Shown here piece by piece: positions 44,355 through 52,823 of a stretch of 64,000 nucleotides of DNA. The notes beneath the pieces were generated by a model. That model was not told the DNA's origin and searched no databases. It saw only the letters and a list, made by a program, of their open reading frames with translations. The DNA is taken from positions 1 through 64,000 of the forward strand of contig SCPD01000012.1 in NCBI GenBank assembly GCA_005502925.1, read 5' to 3'. The stretch's first letter is position 1; each line of letters starts with the position of its first letter. The position numbers and the translations under genes were made by a program. This stretch comes from Rhizobiales bacterium Y(2018) (GTDB taxonomy: Bacteria > Pseudomonadota > Alphaproteobacteria > Rhizobiales > Aestuariivirgaceae).

Positions 44355-46355
44355 ATGTCGCAAGCGCCAGAGTCCTATTTCATCGGTGTCGATACCGGCG
44401 GCACCTATACCGATGCCGCGGTCATCGAAGCCGCCAATCATCGCGTCATCGCCTCGGCCAAGGCGATCACCACCAAGGGTGATCTCGCCATCGGCGTGAC
44501 CGAGGCCATCACCAAGGCGGTGGCGAGCCTGCCGCGCGGGCTCAAGCCGGAGGACATCTCGCTCGTCTCGGTGTCGACCACGCTCGCCACCAATGCGGTG
44601 GTCGAGGGCCATGGCAGCGCCGTCGGTGTCGTTCTCTCGGGCTTCGATGCGCAAATGGCCGAGCGTACCGGCATCGCCAAGGCGTTTCCGGGCATGCCGG
44701 TGGAAATGATCGCCGGCGGGCATGACCACAATGGCGATGAGAAGACGGCGCTCGATATCGCCGGGCTCGAAGCGGTACTCGGCCGGATCGGTGGCAAATG
44801 TGACGCCTTCGCCGTCGCCTCCGCCTTCGCGGTGCGCAATCCGGCGCATGAGCACAAGATCCGTGAGATCATCACCGCCCGGACGGGAAAGCCGGTGACA
44901 CTGTCGACCGAGCTTTCATCTTCGCTCGACGCGCCGCGCCGGGCGCTGACCGCCTCTCTCAATGCCAGGCTTATCTCGCGCATCTCCTTCCTGATCGAGG
45001 CGGTGAGCCGCGCCATGGCCGGACTCAAGATCGTCTGTCCCCTGATGATCGTGAAGGGCGACGGCACGCTGGCGCTCGCCGAGACGGTGGCGATGCGGCC
45101 GATCGAGACGGTGCTGTCGGGACCGGCGGCGAGCCTCGTCGGCGCCCGCTGGCTGTCGGGCCTCAGCGACTTCATCATGTCCGATATGGGCGGCACCACC
45201 ACCGATCTTGGCGTCCTCAAGGACGGGCGGCCGCGCGTCACCGAGGAGGGGGCGGAAGTCGGCGGCTGGCGCACCATGGTGAAAGCCATCGATGTGCGCA
45301 CCATCGGGCTCGGCGGCGATTCCGAGATCCATTTCGAAGCCAATGGGAGCTTGAGCGTCGGGCCGCAGCGTATCGTGCCGGTGTCGCTGATCGCCCAGCG
45401 CTTCCCGGAAGTGCTGGCGATGCTCGACAGCGACCTTGCCGATACCGAAGGCGGGTCGATGCATGGCCGTTTCGTGGTGCATCCTTTTGGCGCCGCCAAC
45501 CGGCTCGCGGCGACCGACCTCTCGGCGCGCGAGAAGGAGATTCTCGATCTCGTCACCGACCGGCCGAAGCCGGTGCGCAAGGTGGCGGTGTCGTCGGGCG
45601 CCCAGCGCGCGCTGACGGCGCTCAAGCGGAAAGGCCTCGTGCAGATCTGTGGCTTCACACCGTCGGACGCTGCCCATGTGCTCGATCTCCAGGCCAACTG
45701 GTCGAAGCCCGCGGCCGAGAAGGCAGCGCAGCTCCTGGTGCGTTTCCGCGAGATGAAAATGCCGTCACCCGAGCGGGTGAAAGGCTTCTGCGAGGAAGTG
45801 TGGTCGGATGTGGTCAGGCTGACCGGGCGCGTCATCCTCGACACGGCGCTCGGCCAGAAGACCGGCGGCGACACCTTGCTCGATGCGGTCTGCTCGGGGC
45901 GCGGCGGCATCGGGCTCACCCGCATAGGCTTCAGCCCCACCGTGCCGGTGGTGGCGGTCGGCGGACCGGTGAAGATCTATTATGGCGAAGTGGGCAGGCG
46001 GCTTGGCGCCGAGATCGTCTTCCCGGAGTTCTGCGATGTCGCCAATGCGGTGGGGGCGGCGACCGGTGTCGTGTCGCGCGCCGTGACGATCACGCTCGAA
46101 GGCGACGGCAGTGGGCTGTTTCGCCTGCATGGGCCGGAAGGCACCAGGAGCCTCACCTCCGGCGCCCAGGCGCTCAAGGAAGGCGAAGCCGTGGCGCGTC
46201 AGGCGGCGCTCACCGCCGTCACGCGGATGGGGGCGGGGCGAGCCGAGGTGAAGGTCAGCATCGCCAAGAGCTATCTGCCGGACGCCGTCGATGACAACGG
46301 CCTGCTCAAGGCCGAGATCACCGCTGAGGCCATAGGACGGCCGGAGACGCGCTAA
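44355..46355 (+). CDS. Solo hydantoinase/oxoprolinase family A-type protein
   Basis: A 666-residue HyuA-type protein: GVDTGGTYTDAAV near residues 9-21 and SDMGGTTTDLGVL near 275 are the two ATP-binding landmarks, and STTLATNAVVEG is at about 76. No HyuB partner lies beside it, unlike at 32522-36282. Similar lone members are usually listed only as hydantoinase/oxoprolinase family. A middle segment near residues 395-450 (REKEILDLVTDRPKPVRKV ... LKRKGLVQICG) reads like a helix-rich insertion. Function and substrate are open. Confidence 0.82.
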   Translation: MSQAPESYFIGVDTGGTYTDAAVIEAANHRVIASAKAITTKGDLAIGVTEAITKAVASLPRGLKPEDISLVSVSTTLATNAVVEGHGSAVGVVLSGFDAQMAERTGIAKAFPGMPVEMIAGGHDHNGDEKTALDIAGLEAVLGRIGGKCDAFAVASAFAVRNPAHEHKIREIITARTGKPVTLSTELSSSLDAPRRALTASLNARLISRISFLIEAVSRAMAGLKIVCPLMIVKGDGTLALAETVAMRPIETVLSGPAASLVGARWLSGLSDFIMSDMGGTTTDLGVLKDGRPRVTEEGAEVGGWRTMVKAIDVRTIGLGGDSEIHFEANGSLSVGPQRIVPVSLIAQRFPEVLAMLDSDLADTEGGSMHGRFVVHPFGAANRLAATDLSAREKEILDLVTDRPKPVRKVAVSSGAQRALTALKRKGLVQICGFTPSDAAHVLDLQANWSKPAAEKAAQLLVRFREMKMPSPERVKGFCEEVWSDVVRLTGRVILDTALGQKTGGDTLLDAVCSGRGGIGLTRIGFSPTVPVVAVGGPVKIYYGEVGRRLGAEIVFPEFCDVANAVGAATGVVSRAVTITLEGDGSGLFRLHGPEGTRSLTSGAQALKEGEAVARQAALTAVTRMGAGRAEVKVSIAKSYLPDAVDDNGLLKAEITAEAIGRPETR

Positions 46356-46456
46356 AGCGAGATGGCTTTGGGAAGAGTCGCCATCTCGCTTTATCTTTCT
46401 GTTTGCGCATGATCTTGCCGGAAAACCGCTGCGCACTTTTCCGGATCATGCTCTAG
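46353..46456. repeat. Dispersed two-hairpin intergenic repeat, copy 2
   Basis: It starts at the TAA of the preceding gene. First hairpin: AAAGCGAGATGGC against GCCATCTCGCTTT. Second: GCATGATC...CCGGAAAA against TTTTCCGGATCATGC, ending CTCTAG. The second half is nearly identical to that of 2547-2650, whereas the first hairpin differs, showing that the two halves vary independently. Confidence 0.8.
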
Positions 46457-46479
46457 GGAACTTTTCTGACGATTCTGGG

Positions 46480-47421
46480 TTGACCCTTCTCCAATCGGAG
46501 GGCGGCATCCTGAAAATCGGCGTGGTTCTCAATCGCGACAGCGGTACGCTCCGGGATGGCGATGCCGAAAAGATGGCCGAGACCATCGCCGAGATCATCC
46601 GGAGCCATCACCACAGTCCGGATGTTAAGCTGGTCGGCGGATCAGAGATCCAGGCGGCGCTCGAGGCGGTGCGCGAAAGCCACGATGCCGTGCTGGTGGG
46701 CGGCGGCGATGGGACCGTCTCCACCGCGGCCGCCATCTTTGCCGGTCACAAGACGGCACTCGGCATCCTGCCGCTCGGCACGATGAATCTGTTCGCCCGC
46801 GCGCTGGCCATTCCGCTCAAGCTCGAGGATGCGGTCGCGGCCCTCGTGAACGGTGAGAAACGGTTGATCGATCTCGGCGAGGTAAACGGCGAGATCTTCG
46901 TCCATCATGTGACGCTGGGCCTGCATCCGCGCATCGTGGCGGGGCGCGAGAAGCAAGACTACCGCTCACGGCTCGGCAAGAAGCTCGCAGGGCTTAGGAC
47001 CTGGTGGAAGCTGGTGCGCCAGGCGCCACGCCTGCGGCTCAGGCTCGAGATCGATAAGGAACGCCTCAGCCTCAGGACGGCATCGCTGATCATCGCCAAC
47101 AATCCCTTCATCGAAAAACTGGGCGGCCTTCCGCACAGCGAAGTCCCCGACCAGGGCAAGCTCGCGATCTATGCGGCGCAGACCCGCGACTGGAAGGAAC
47201 TGTTCGCGATGTCGGCCCAGGCGAGCATGGGCAAATGGGAAAGCAACACCAAGCTCGACTTCCTCGAGGGGCGGCAGATCACCCTCCACGCCAAACGCCG
47301 GAAACTTCTGGCCTCGGTCGATGGCGAACTCATCCATCTTTCGACGCCGCTGAAGTTCAGGATCCTGCCCGGATCACTCTGGGTCCTATGTCCGGCACCC
47401 GCCGAGGCGCCTTCCGGCTAA
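46480..47421 (+). CDS. Diacylglycerol/lipid kinase family protein
   Basis: A lipid kinase of up to 313 residues. N-terminal KIGVVLNRDSGTLRDGD, the VGGGDGTVSTAA nucleotide motif near residue 74 and LGILPLGTMNLFAR are diagnostic of the DagK/YegS-type catalytic domain. The start is unclear: TTG at 46480 opens the frame, but a strong GGAGG at 46498-46502 lies inside it and points at CTG 46510 or ATC 46507, with GTG 46522 also possible. A GGAAC-N16-GGTT sequence at 46457-46481 could be an EcfG-type promoter; that would favour a later start. Confidence 0.85.
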   Translation: MTLLQSEGGILKIGVVLNRDSGTLRDGDAEKMAETIAEIIRSHHHSPDVKLVGGSEIQAALEAVRESHDAVLVGGGDGTVSTAAAIFAGHKTALGILPLGTMNLFARALAIPLKLEDAVAALVNGEKRLIDLGEVNGEIFVHHVTLGLHPRIVAGREKQDYRSRLGKKLAGLRTWWKLVRQAPRLRLRLEIDKERLSLRTASLIIANNPFIEKLGGLPHSEVPDQGKLAIYAAQTRDWKELFAMSAQASMGKWESNTKLDFLEGRQITLHAKRRKLLASVDGELIHLSTPLKFRILPGSLWVLCPAPAEAPSG

Positions 47422-47437
47422 AAAGGTTCCCGGTTGC

Positions 47438-47462
47438 GAAACTTTTTCGTCGCCCAACCGTT
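47438..47462 (+). promoter_or_regulatory. EcfG-like stress promoter candidate
   Basis: GAAAC at 47438-47442, a 16-base spacer and CGTT at 47459-47462 match the alphaproteobacterial general-stress promoter (GGAAC-N16/17-CGTT) except for one base. The only gene downstream within 150 bases is the 45-residue membrane protein at 47576, and small membrane proteins are common targets of this sigma factor. Prediction from consensus only. Confidence 0.45.
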
Positions 47463-47575
47463 ACGTGGTCAGGTAGGAGGCCCTCCCGGCCGCCGCCAGG
47501 AGACATGCGGAGCTTCTGGCGGCGGCAATATGCCGGCATTCGTGCCGTGCCCTCCCTTAAGCTGGAGGACTGGTC

Positions 47576-47713
47576 ATGACCCAAGATGATGAAAACGAAG
47601 TCGAAACCGAGCGGGTCCGCTCAGGCATCGAGCTCCACCGTATGCGCTTCGTTCTCGGATTCGGTTTGTTGGGCGCCGGAGCCGCCGTGCTTCTCGCCTG
47701 GGCTTTGTTCTGA
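47576..47713 (+). CDS. 45-residue single-helix membrane protein
   Basis: A small ORF with a clear ribosome site (GGAGG seven bases before ATG). The protein has an acidic N-terminus (MTQDDENEVETERVRSGI) and one C-terminal transmembrane helix (RFVLGFGLLGAGAAVLLAWALF). Nothing is known of a function. The site, the composition and the EcfG-like promoter upstream support it as a real gene, possibly stress-induced. Confidence 0.6.
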   Translation: MTQDDENEVETERVRSGIELHRMRFVLGFGLLGAGAAVLLAWALF

Positions 47714-47793
47714 CGGGCGCATTCTCTTTACAGAATCGCTTTTCTGGCGTCTCTGAGCTCACTTAAGGGGGCGCTCAGAACTAGGAGAAACCG

Positions 47794-48174
47794 ATGACGG
47801 GCGCGGCACGCAATTTCTTTGTCCTGGCACTTCTTTACGGCATCGCCGGGATGCTGCTGGGGCTCTATATGGGGCTGTCGCAGGACCACAGCCAGATGCC
47901 GGTACATGCCCATGCCATGGTGCTGGGCTGGCTGATGTCGGGCTTCTTCGCCTTCTTTTACCATTTCTTCCCGGCGATCGGCCAATCGCGCCTGGCGAGC
48001 GTGCATTTCTGGCTGACTGCGGCGAGCGGCATCGTCATACTGGTGTCATTGTTCTTCGTTCTGTCCGGCAATATCGCGCTCGAACCGGTGACGGGCATCT
48101 CGTCCATGGTGTTCTTCGCCTGTTTCCTGCTGTTCATCTGGATAGCCCGACCGGCCTTCAGCCGCGCCGGCTGA
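47794..48174 (+). CDS. Four-helix membrane protein resembling heme-copper oxidase subunit I
   Basis: A 126-residue integral membrane protein with four helices. The second helix has HSQMPVHAHAMVLGWLMSGFFAFFYHFFPA, where the paired His residues (HAH) recall the N-terminal helices of cbb3-type oxidase subunit I, though the protein is far too small to be an oxidase. AGGAGAAA lies upstream. It may bind heme or a metal, but this is unproven; related proteins are usually listed as hypothetical. Confidence 0.65.
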   Translation: MTGAARNFFVLALLYGIAGMLLGLYMGLSQDHSQMPVHAHAMVLGWLMSGFFAFFYHFFPAIGQSRLASVHFWLTAASGIVILVSLFFVLSGNIALEPVTGISSMVFFACFLLFIWIARPAFSRAG

Positions 48175-48241
48175 CTTTCCGCCTCTTGCGCGCTCCCTGC
48201 TGGGCTGGCAACTAGACGTCAGTCCAGTTGGGGAAATGCAG

Positions 48242-49027
48242 ATGGCCGAATTCTTCACGCCTGAGAATCTGATGACGTTGCTGGTGCTCACCGCGCTGGA
48301 AACGGTGTTGGGCTTCGACAACCTTCTTTACATATCGATCGAGGCGAAGAAGGTTTCACCCGACCGGCAGAAATATGTGCGCCAGGTCGGCATCGTGCTG
48401 GCCATCGGCTTGCGCATCGCGCTGCTTTTCGTCGTCCTCCAGCTCATCAGCGCCTTCCAGGACCCGCTGTTCAGCTTCGACCTCTCGCCGGTGGCGGCAG
48501 GCTCGGTCAACGGCCACAGCATCATCGTGCTCCTGGGTGGTTTCTTCCTGCTCTATACGGCGCTCAAGGAGATCTACCACATGCTGGCGGCGCCCGAGCT
48601 GGGGCATGGCCAGCAAAACGGCCGCGCCAGGCGCAGTGTCGCCTCGGCGCTGATGTGGATCCTGATCATGAACATCGTCTTCTCCTTCGACACGGTGCTG
48701 TCGGCGGTGGCGCTGACCAAGAATTTCTGGGTGATGGCGATCGCCATCATCATTTCGGGCGTGCTGATGGTGGTACTGGCCGAGCGGGTGGCGAGCTTCC
48801 TCGCCAAAAACCGCATGTATGAAGTGCTGGGCCTCTTCGTGCTGCTGCTCGTCGGCGTCATGCTGACGGCGGAAGGCGGCCATATCGCGCATCTGAGCTT
48901 CTTCGGCTATCCGATCGAGCCGATGGCCAAGAGCACCTTCTACTTCGTGGTGATCGCGCTGGTCATCGTCGACATCATCCAGGGCCGCTACCAGAAGAAG
49001 CTCCTGGCCGAGAAGGCGGATCACTGA
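48242..49027 (+). CDS. TerC-family integral membrane protein
   Basis: A 261-residue TerC/Alx-type membrane protein with about seven helices. Landmarks are ALETVLGFDNLLYISIEA and NIVFSFDTVLSAVALT, each with the conserved Asp in a helix. TerC proteins are linked to tellurite resistance and, in recent work, to manganese export. GGGGAA seven bases upstream fits the ATG at 48242 better than the one at 48236. No recognised manganese riboswitch precedes it. Confidence 0.9.
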   Translation: MAEFFTPENLMTLLVLTALETVLGFDNLLYISIEAKKVSPDRQKYVRQVGIVLAIGLRIALLFVVLQLISAFQDPLFSFDLSPVAAGSVNGHSIIVLLGGFFLLYTALKEIYHMLAAPELGHGQQNGRARRSVASALMWILIMNIVFSFDTVLSAVALTKNFWVMAIAIIISGVLMVVLAERVASFLAKNRMYEVLGLFVLLLVGVMLTAEGGHIAHLSFFGYPIEPMAKSTFYFVVIALVIVDIIQGRYQKKLLAEKADH

Positions 49028-49031
49028 GGCT

Positions 49032-49092
49032 CACCCCACCCGGCGCTGCGCGCCACCCTCCCCGCAAAAGCGGGGAGGGAGCAGGTGGGGTG
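49032..49092. repeat. Nested inverted repeat
   Basis: Outer arms CACCCCACC and GGTGGGGTG (49032-49040, 49084-49092) enclose a perfect 10-base hairpin, CCCTCCCCGC-AAAA-GCGGGGAGGG (49056-49079). It is a dispersed-repeat type common in rhizobial genomes and may also end the terC message. Confidence 0.7.
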
Positions 49093-49181
49093 CTCCCGCG
49101 TAAGGGGACGTCCTCATTGCAAGAACCGGCGTGATCGGTTAGAAGCCGGCCCAACTCCATTCATCGACAAGACGGAAAGAG

Positions 49182-50837
49182 ATGGCGCGTCAGTTCATCT
49201 ATCATATGCACGGCCTTTCCAAAGCCTATGCGGGCGGCAAGAAGGTCCTCGACAATGTCAACCTGTCCTTCTACCCGGACGCCAAGATCGGCGTGCTCGG
49301 CCCCAATGGCTCGGGTAAATCGACGCTTCTGCGGGTCATGGCCGGTCTCGACACCGAATTTTCGGGCGAGGCCTGGGTCGCCGAAGGCGCCACCGTCGGC
49401 TATCTCCAGCAGGAACCCCAGCTCGACCCGCAGCTCAATGTGCTGGGCAATGTCATGGAAGGGGTCGCCGCCAAGAAGGCGATCCTCGATGAATATAATG
49501 CCCTGATGGCGGACTACTCGGATGAGAATGCCGAGAAGGCCGCGGCGCTGCAGGACCAGATCGACGCCCAGAATCTGTGGGACCTCGAAAGCCAGGTCGA
49601 GCAGGCGATGGACGCCATGCGCTGCCCGCCGGGTGACGTCATGATCGATAACCTCTCCGGCGGCGAGCGCCGCCGCGTGGCGCTGACTCAGCTGCTTCTG
49701 GCCAAGCCGGATCTGCTGCTCCTCGACGAGCCGACCAACCATCTCGACGCCGAAAGCGTCAACTGGCTCGAGCATCATCTGCGCGACTATCCGGGCGCCA
49801 TCCTGATCGTCACCCATGACCGCTACTTCCTCGACAATGTGACGGGCTGGATCCTCGAGCTCGATCGCGGCCGCAGCATTCCCTATGAGGGCAACTACTC
49901 GGCCTATCTCGGCCAGAAGGCCAAGCGCTTCGCCCAGGAAGCGCGCGAGGATGCGGCGCGCCAGAAGGTGCTGGAGCGCGAGCAGGAATGGATCGCCTCG
50001 TCGCCCAAGGCGCGGCAGGCCAAGTCCAAGGCCCGTTTCAAGGCCTATGACGAACTGGTCACGGCGAACGAGAACCGGCTCAAATCGACGACGGCGCAGA
50101 TCATCATTCCGCCCGGCGAACGGCTCGGCGGCAATGTCATCGATCTCGAGGGCGTGTCCAAGGGCTATGGCGACACGCTTCTCATCGACGATCTCACCAT
50201 CAAGCTGCCGCCCGGCGGCATTGTCGGCGTGATCGGCCCGAACGGCGCCGGCAAAACCACCTTGTTCCGCATGCTGACCGGCCAGGAGCAGCCCGATGCG
50301 GGCGTGGTCAAGATCGGCGAAAGCGTTCATCTGGGCTATGTCGATCAGAGCCGCGATGCTCTCGATCCCAACAAGACGGTATGGGAAGAGATCTCGGGCG
50401 GTAACGACATAATTTACTTGGGTAAGCGTGAATTCAATTCCCGCGCGTATACCGGCGCCTTCAACTTCAAGGGCGCCGACCAGCAGCAGAAAGTGGGCAC
50501 GCTGTCGGGCGGCCAGCGCAACCGCGTGCATCTGGCCAAGATGCTCAAATCAGGCGCCAATGTGCTGCTCCTCGACGAGCCGACCAACGATCTCGACACC
50601 GAAACTCTGGCGGCGCTCGAAGAGGCGCTGGAGGATTTCGCCGGCTGCGCCGTGATCATCAGCCACGACCGCATGTTCCTCGACCGGCTCGCCACCCATA
50701 TGCTGGCCTTCGAAGGCGACAGCCATGTCGAATGGTTCGAGGGCAACTTCCAGGATTATGAGGAAGACAAGAAGCGCCGCCTCGGCGAGGACTCGGTGAT
50801 GCCGAAGCGCATCAAATACAAGCAGTTCACGCGCTGA
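49182..50837 (+). CDS. ettA: Energy-dependent translational throttle protein EttA
   Basis: A 551-residue ABC-F protein that binds the ribosomal E site and gates the first peptide bond depending on ATP/ADP ratio. Two complete ABC domains: Walker A GPNGSGKST at residues 40-48 with the signature LSGGERRRVALTQL, and GPNGAGKTT near 352 with LSGGQRNRVHLAKM. The linker between them (~250-320) is charged and carries the arm-like EQEWIASSPKARQAKSKARF. The length equals E. coli EttA within a few residues. Confidence 0.95.
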   Translation: MARQFIYHMHGLSKAYAGGKKVLDNVNLSFYPDAKIGVLGPNGSGKSTLLRVMAGLDTEFSGEAWVAEGATVGYLQQEPQLDPQLNVLGNVMEGVAAKKAILDEYNALMADYSDENAEKAAALQDQIDAQNLWDLESQVEQAMDAMRCPPGDVMIDNLSGGERRRVALTQLLLAKPDLLLLDEPTNHLDAESVNWLEHHLRDYPGAILIVTHDRYFLDNVTGWILELDRGRSIPYEGNYSAYLGQKAKRFAQEAREDAARQKVLEREQEWIASSPKARQAKSKARFKAYDELVTANENRLKSTTAQIIIPPGERLGGNVIDLEGVSKGYGDTLLIDDLTIKLPPGGIVGVIGPNGAGKTTLFRMLTGQEQPDAGVVKIGESVHLGYVDQSRDALDPNKTVWEEISGGNDIIYLGKREFNSRAYTGAFNFKGADQQQKVGTLSGGQRNRVHLAKMLKSGANVLLLDEPTNDLDTETLAALEEALEDFAGCAVIISHDRMFLDRLATHMLAFEGDSHVEWFEGNFQDYEEDKKRRLGEDSVMPKRIKYKQFTR

Positions 50838-50847
50838 CGAACGACAA

Positions 50848-50877
50848 TCACCCGTTCTGTTGAGACGGAACGGGTGA
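50848..50877 (+). terminator. Hairpin after ettA
   Basis: TCACCCGTTC (50848-50857) pairs with GAACGGGTGA (50868-50877), and three more pairs close on a small loop. It follows the ettA stop by ten bases and is a likely transcript end, though no T run follows. Confidence 0.6.
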
Positions 50878-50883
50878 ATATGC

Positions 50884-50993
50884 CCTCATGCTGAGGTGCG
50901 AGCGTAGCGAGCCTCGAAGCATCATCCAGGTACAGAGGCCTTGCCGGTGGCCCGCCTTCGAGGCCCGCCTTCGGCGGGCACCTCAGGGTGAGG
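50884..50993. repeat. Dispersed repeat with CCTCA...TGAGG ends
   Basis: CCTCATGCTGAGGTG at the left and CACCTCAGGGTGAGG at the right enclose repeated GCCCGCCTTCG units. Repeats of this kind (gaggtgcccgccgaaggcgggcc) are common in Hyphomicrobiales. No gene is visible between ettA and the RidA-like gene on the other strand. Confidence 0.65.
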
Positions 50994-51024
50994 TTGGTGG
51001 CTGGGCCTCGGCCTCAATGCGTTT

Positions 51025-51780
51025 TTAGACCAGCATCTCCAGCGCGATACCGCGGCAGTCCATCTCGAATTCGAGATCGACGATCGGCGGGCGCGTGTAA
51101 TGCCAGGTGAGCCCCGAGCGCGCGGCGCCGCGGCGGACGACCTCATCGGCAAGGAAGGGATGGATATCGTGGATGGTGTAGGCCTGGACGGCGCTCGTCT
51201 CCGTCCAGGAAACGCCGAGACGCGACAGCCGGCGCTCCATCTCGCCCAGCACATAGTGCGCTTTCGCGCGCATACCCTCCGGGCTGATGTCACCCAGACG
51301 CACCGTATGATCGCGATAATTGGCCTTGCCCTCGACGCTTTCGCCGCTGCCGGCGACGACGAAGCCCGGCCGCTCCGCGGGGCGCTCGACGGTGAAGGTG
51401 AAGGCGTGGAAGGAGGGCTCTGACGGCGGATCGATGACCGGGCAGACATTGGTGCGCGCCACCGGATTGGTCTCGCCGTCGGTGATGCCCCAGCGCTTCA
51501 AGGTTTCGACATAGAGCCGGTTGAAGGCGCGGAAACCCGCTTCGTCGAAGGGCGCCGGCGAGCGTAGTTCACAGGCGCAGAAGGAGGTGAGGGGCCGGCC
51601 TTGCTGCTTCAGGAAGGCCTCGATCCGCGCGAAGCCTTCAGCGAGCGGCAGGCTGTCGCGAAAGCGCGCCCGCACCAGATCGAAGCCCTGAGCGGCGATC
51701 ACACCCGCCGAATATTGGAAGACGCCCGGAACGTAGCGATAGCCGCCGGGCGCGAAGAGCGTGGTGTCCTGAGGGGTCAT
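51025..51780 (-). CDS. RidA-like / CnbZ-like protein, function unknown
   Basis: A 251-residue protein. The pattern FNRLYVETLKRWG, then NPVARTNVCPVIDPPSEPSFHAFTF resembles a RidA/YjgF-type domain, and the length suggests two such units. Similar proteins are sometimes named CnbZ, a 2-aminomuconate-type deaminase; I recall this only loosely. It overlaps the polyamine amidohydrolase gene by four bases, so it may deaminate an imine formed downstream of polyamine breakdown. Confidence 0.6.
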   Translation of the reverse strand: MTPQDTTLFAPGGYRYVPGVFQYSAGVIAAQGFDLVRARFRDSLPLAEGFARIEAFLKQQGRPLTSFCACELRSPAPFDEAGFRAFNRLYVETLKRWGITDGETNPVARTNVCPVIDPPSEPSFHAFTFTVERPAERPGFVVAGSGESVEGKANYRDHTVRLGDISPEGMRAKAHYVLGEMERRLSRLGVSWTETSAVQAYTIHDIHPFLADEVVRRGAARSGLTWHYTRPPIVDLEFEMDCRGIALEMLV

Positions 51781-52802
51781 CTGGCTTTCCTGAATGCGGT
51801 GAGGAAGGCGGCGAGATTATCGCCGAGCATCGGCGTGAGATAGCCCCCTTCCTGGACGAGCACGGTCGGCAGGCCGATTTCGGCGATGAGGCGCGCCATC
51901 ACCGTGAAACCTTCGGTGGTGACGGCGCCGCCATTGAGCGGATCCGCCTCATGCGCATCGAGGCCCAGCGCCAAAACGAGGGCGCCAGGCTTGAAATCGG
52001 CAATACGCTTGATCGCTTTTTCGAGGCCTGAGATCCACACGCGGTCATTGCTCTTGACCGGCACCGGCAGGTTCAGGTTGAAACCTTCGCCGTCCTCGTC
52101 ACCTTGTTGCTCGGCATAGCCGTAGTAGAAAGGATAGTACGTAGCCGGATCGGCATGGACCGAGACGGTCAGCACATCGGCGCGGCCATAGAAGATCGCC
52201 TGCGTGCCGTTGCCGTGATGAACGTCGATATCGAGGATCGCCACGCGGTCGTGGCTGCGGCGCAGATATTGCGCGGCGAGTGCCGAATTGTTGAGATAGC
52301 AGAAGCCGCCGGCGCGCTCGCCATAGGCATGATGGCCGGGCGGGCGGCAAAGAGCATAGGCCGAGTCCGTGCCCGAGGCGACGAGATCGGCCGCGGTGAG
52401 GGCGCTCATCGCCGAGGAATGCACGGTGTCCCAAGTGTCGGCGGTGACGGCGCCGGCAAAATCCATGATGTGCCAGCCGGCGCGGCCCAGTATGTGAGAA
52501 GGATAGGCGGATGGCGCCTCGACCGGGCGGATGCTCGGCATGATCTCAGGGAATGCGCCCGGCAGCTTCATCCATTCGGCATGGCCGTTTTCGAGAAAGT
52601 CGAGATAACGCGCGGGATGCACACCCTCGAAATGGCGCGCATCGAACGATCGGGGTTCGCTGAGCTCGAGCTCGGCCTTGAGCGCACCGGCGATCAGGCG
52701 GCGGACCCGTTCCGGGCTCTCGGGGTAATCGACCAAAGCGCCGTGACGCAAATAACGGGTCGGCGAATGCGCGTTCTGCTTCTCGCTGAAGATGACTTTC
52801 AT
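51777..52802 (-). CDS. Acetylpolyamine amidohydrolase (histone-deacetylase family)
   Basis: A 341-residue zinc deacetylase, the length of the known acetylpolyamine amidohydrolase. RPPGHHAYGERAGGFCYLNN holds the catalytic His157-His158, DIDVHHGNGT at 191-200 gives zinc ligands Asp193 and His195, and LGLDAHEADPL supplies the second Asp. It removes acetyl groups from acetylputrescine-like amines. It starts upstream of and is coupled to the RidA-like gene. Confidence 0.9.
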   Translation of the reverse strand: MKVIFSEKQNAHSPTRYLRHGALVDYPESPERVRRLIAGALKAELELSEPRSFDARHFEGVHPARYLDFLENGHAEWMKLPGAFPEIMPSIRPVEAPSAYPSHILGRAGWHIMDFAGAVTADTWDTVHSSAMSALTAADLVASGTDSAYALCRPPGHHAYGERAGGFCYLNNSALAAQYLRRSHDRVAILDIDVHHGNGTQAIFYGRADVLTVSVHADPATYYPFYYGYAEQQGDEDGEGFNLNLPVPVKSNDRVWISGLEKAIKRIADFKPGALVLALGLDAHEADPLNGGAVTTEGFTVMARLIAEIGLPTVLVQEGGYLTPMLGDNLAAFLTAFRKAR

Positions 52803-52823
52803 CAGATCCTGTCCGGTTGCGAC

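Noticed and set aside
44438-45940. A 500-codon minus-strand frame
   Set aside because: It lies entirely within the solo HyuA-type gene on the other strand, is rich in Ser and Pro, and shows no recognisable motif.
48175-48241. A manganese riboswitch (yybP-ykoY type) before terC
   Set aside because: TerC genes often have one, but the short leader lacks the expected conserved loops as far as I can see.
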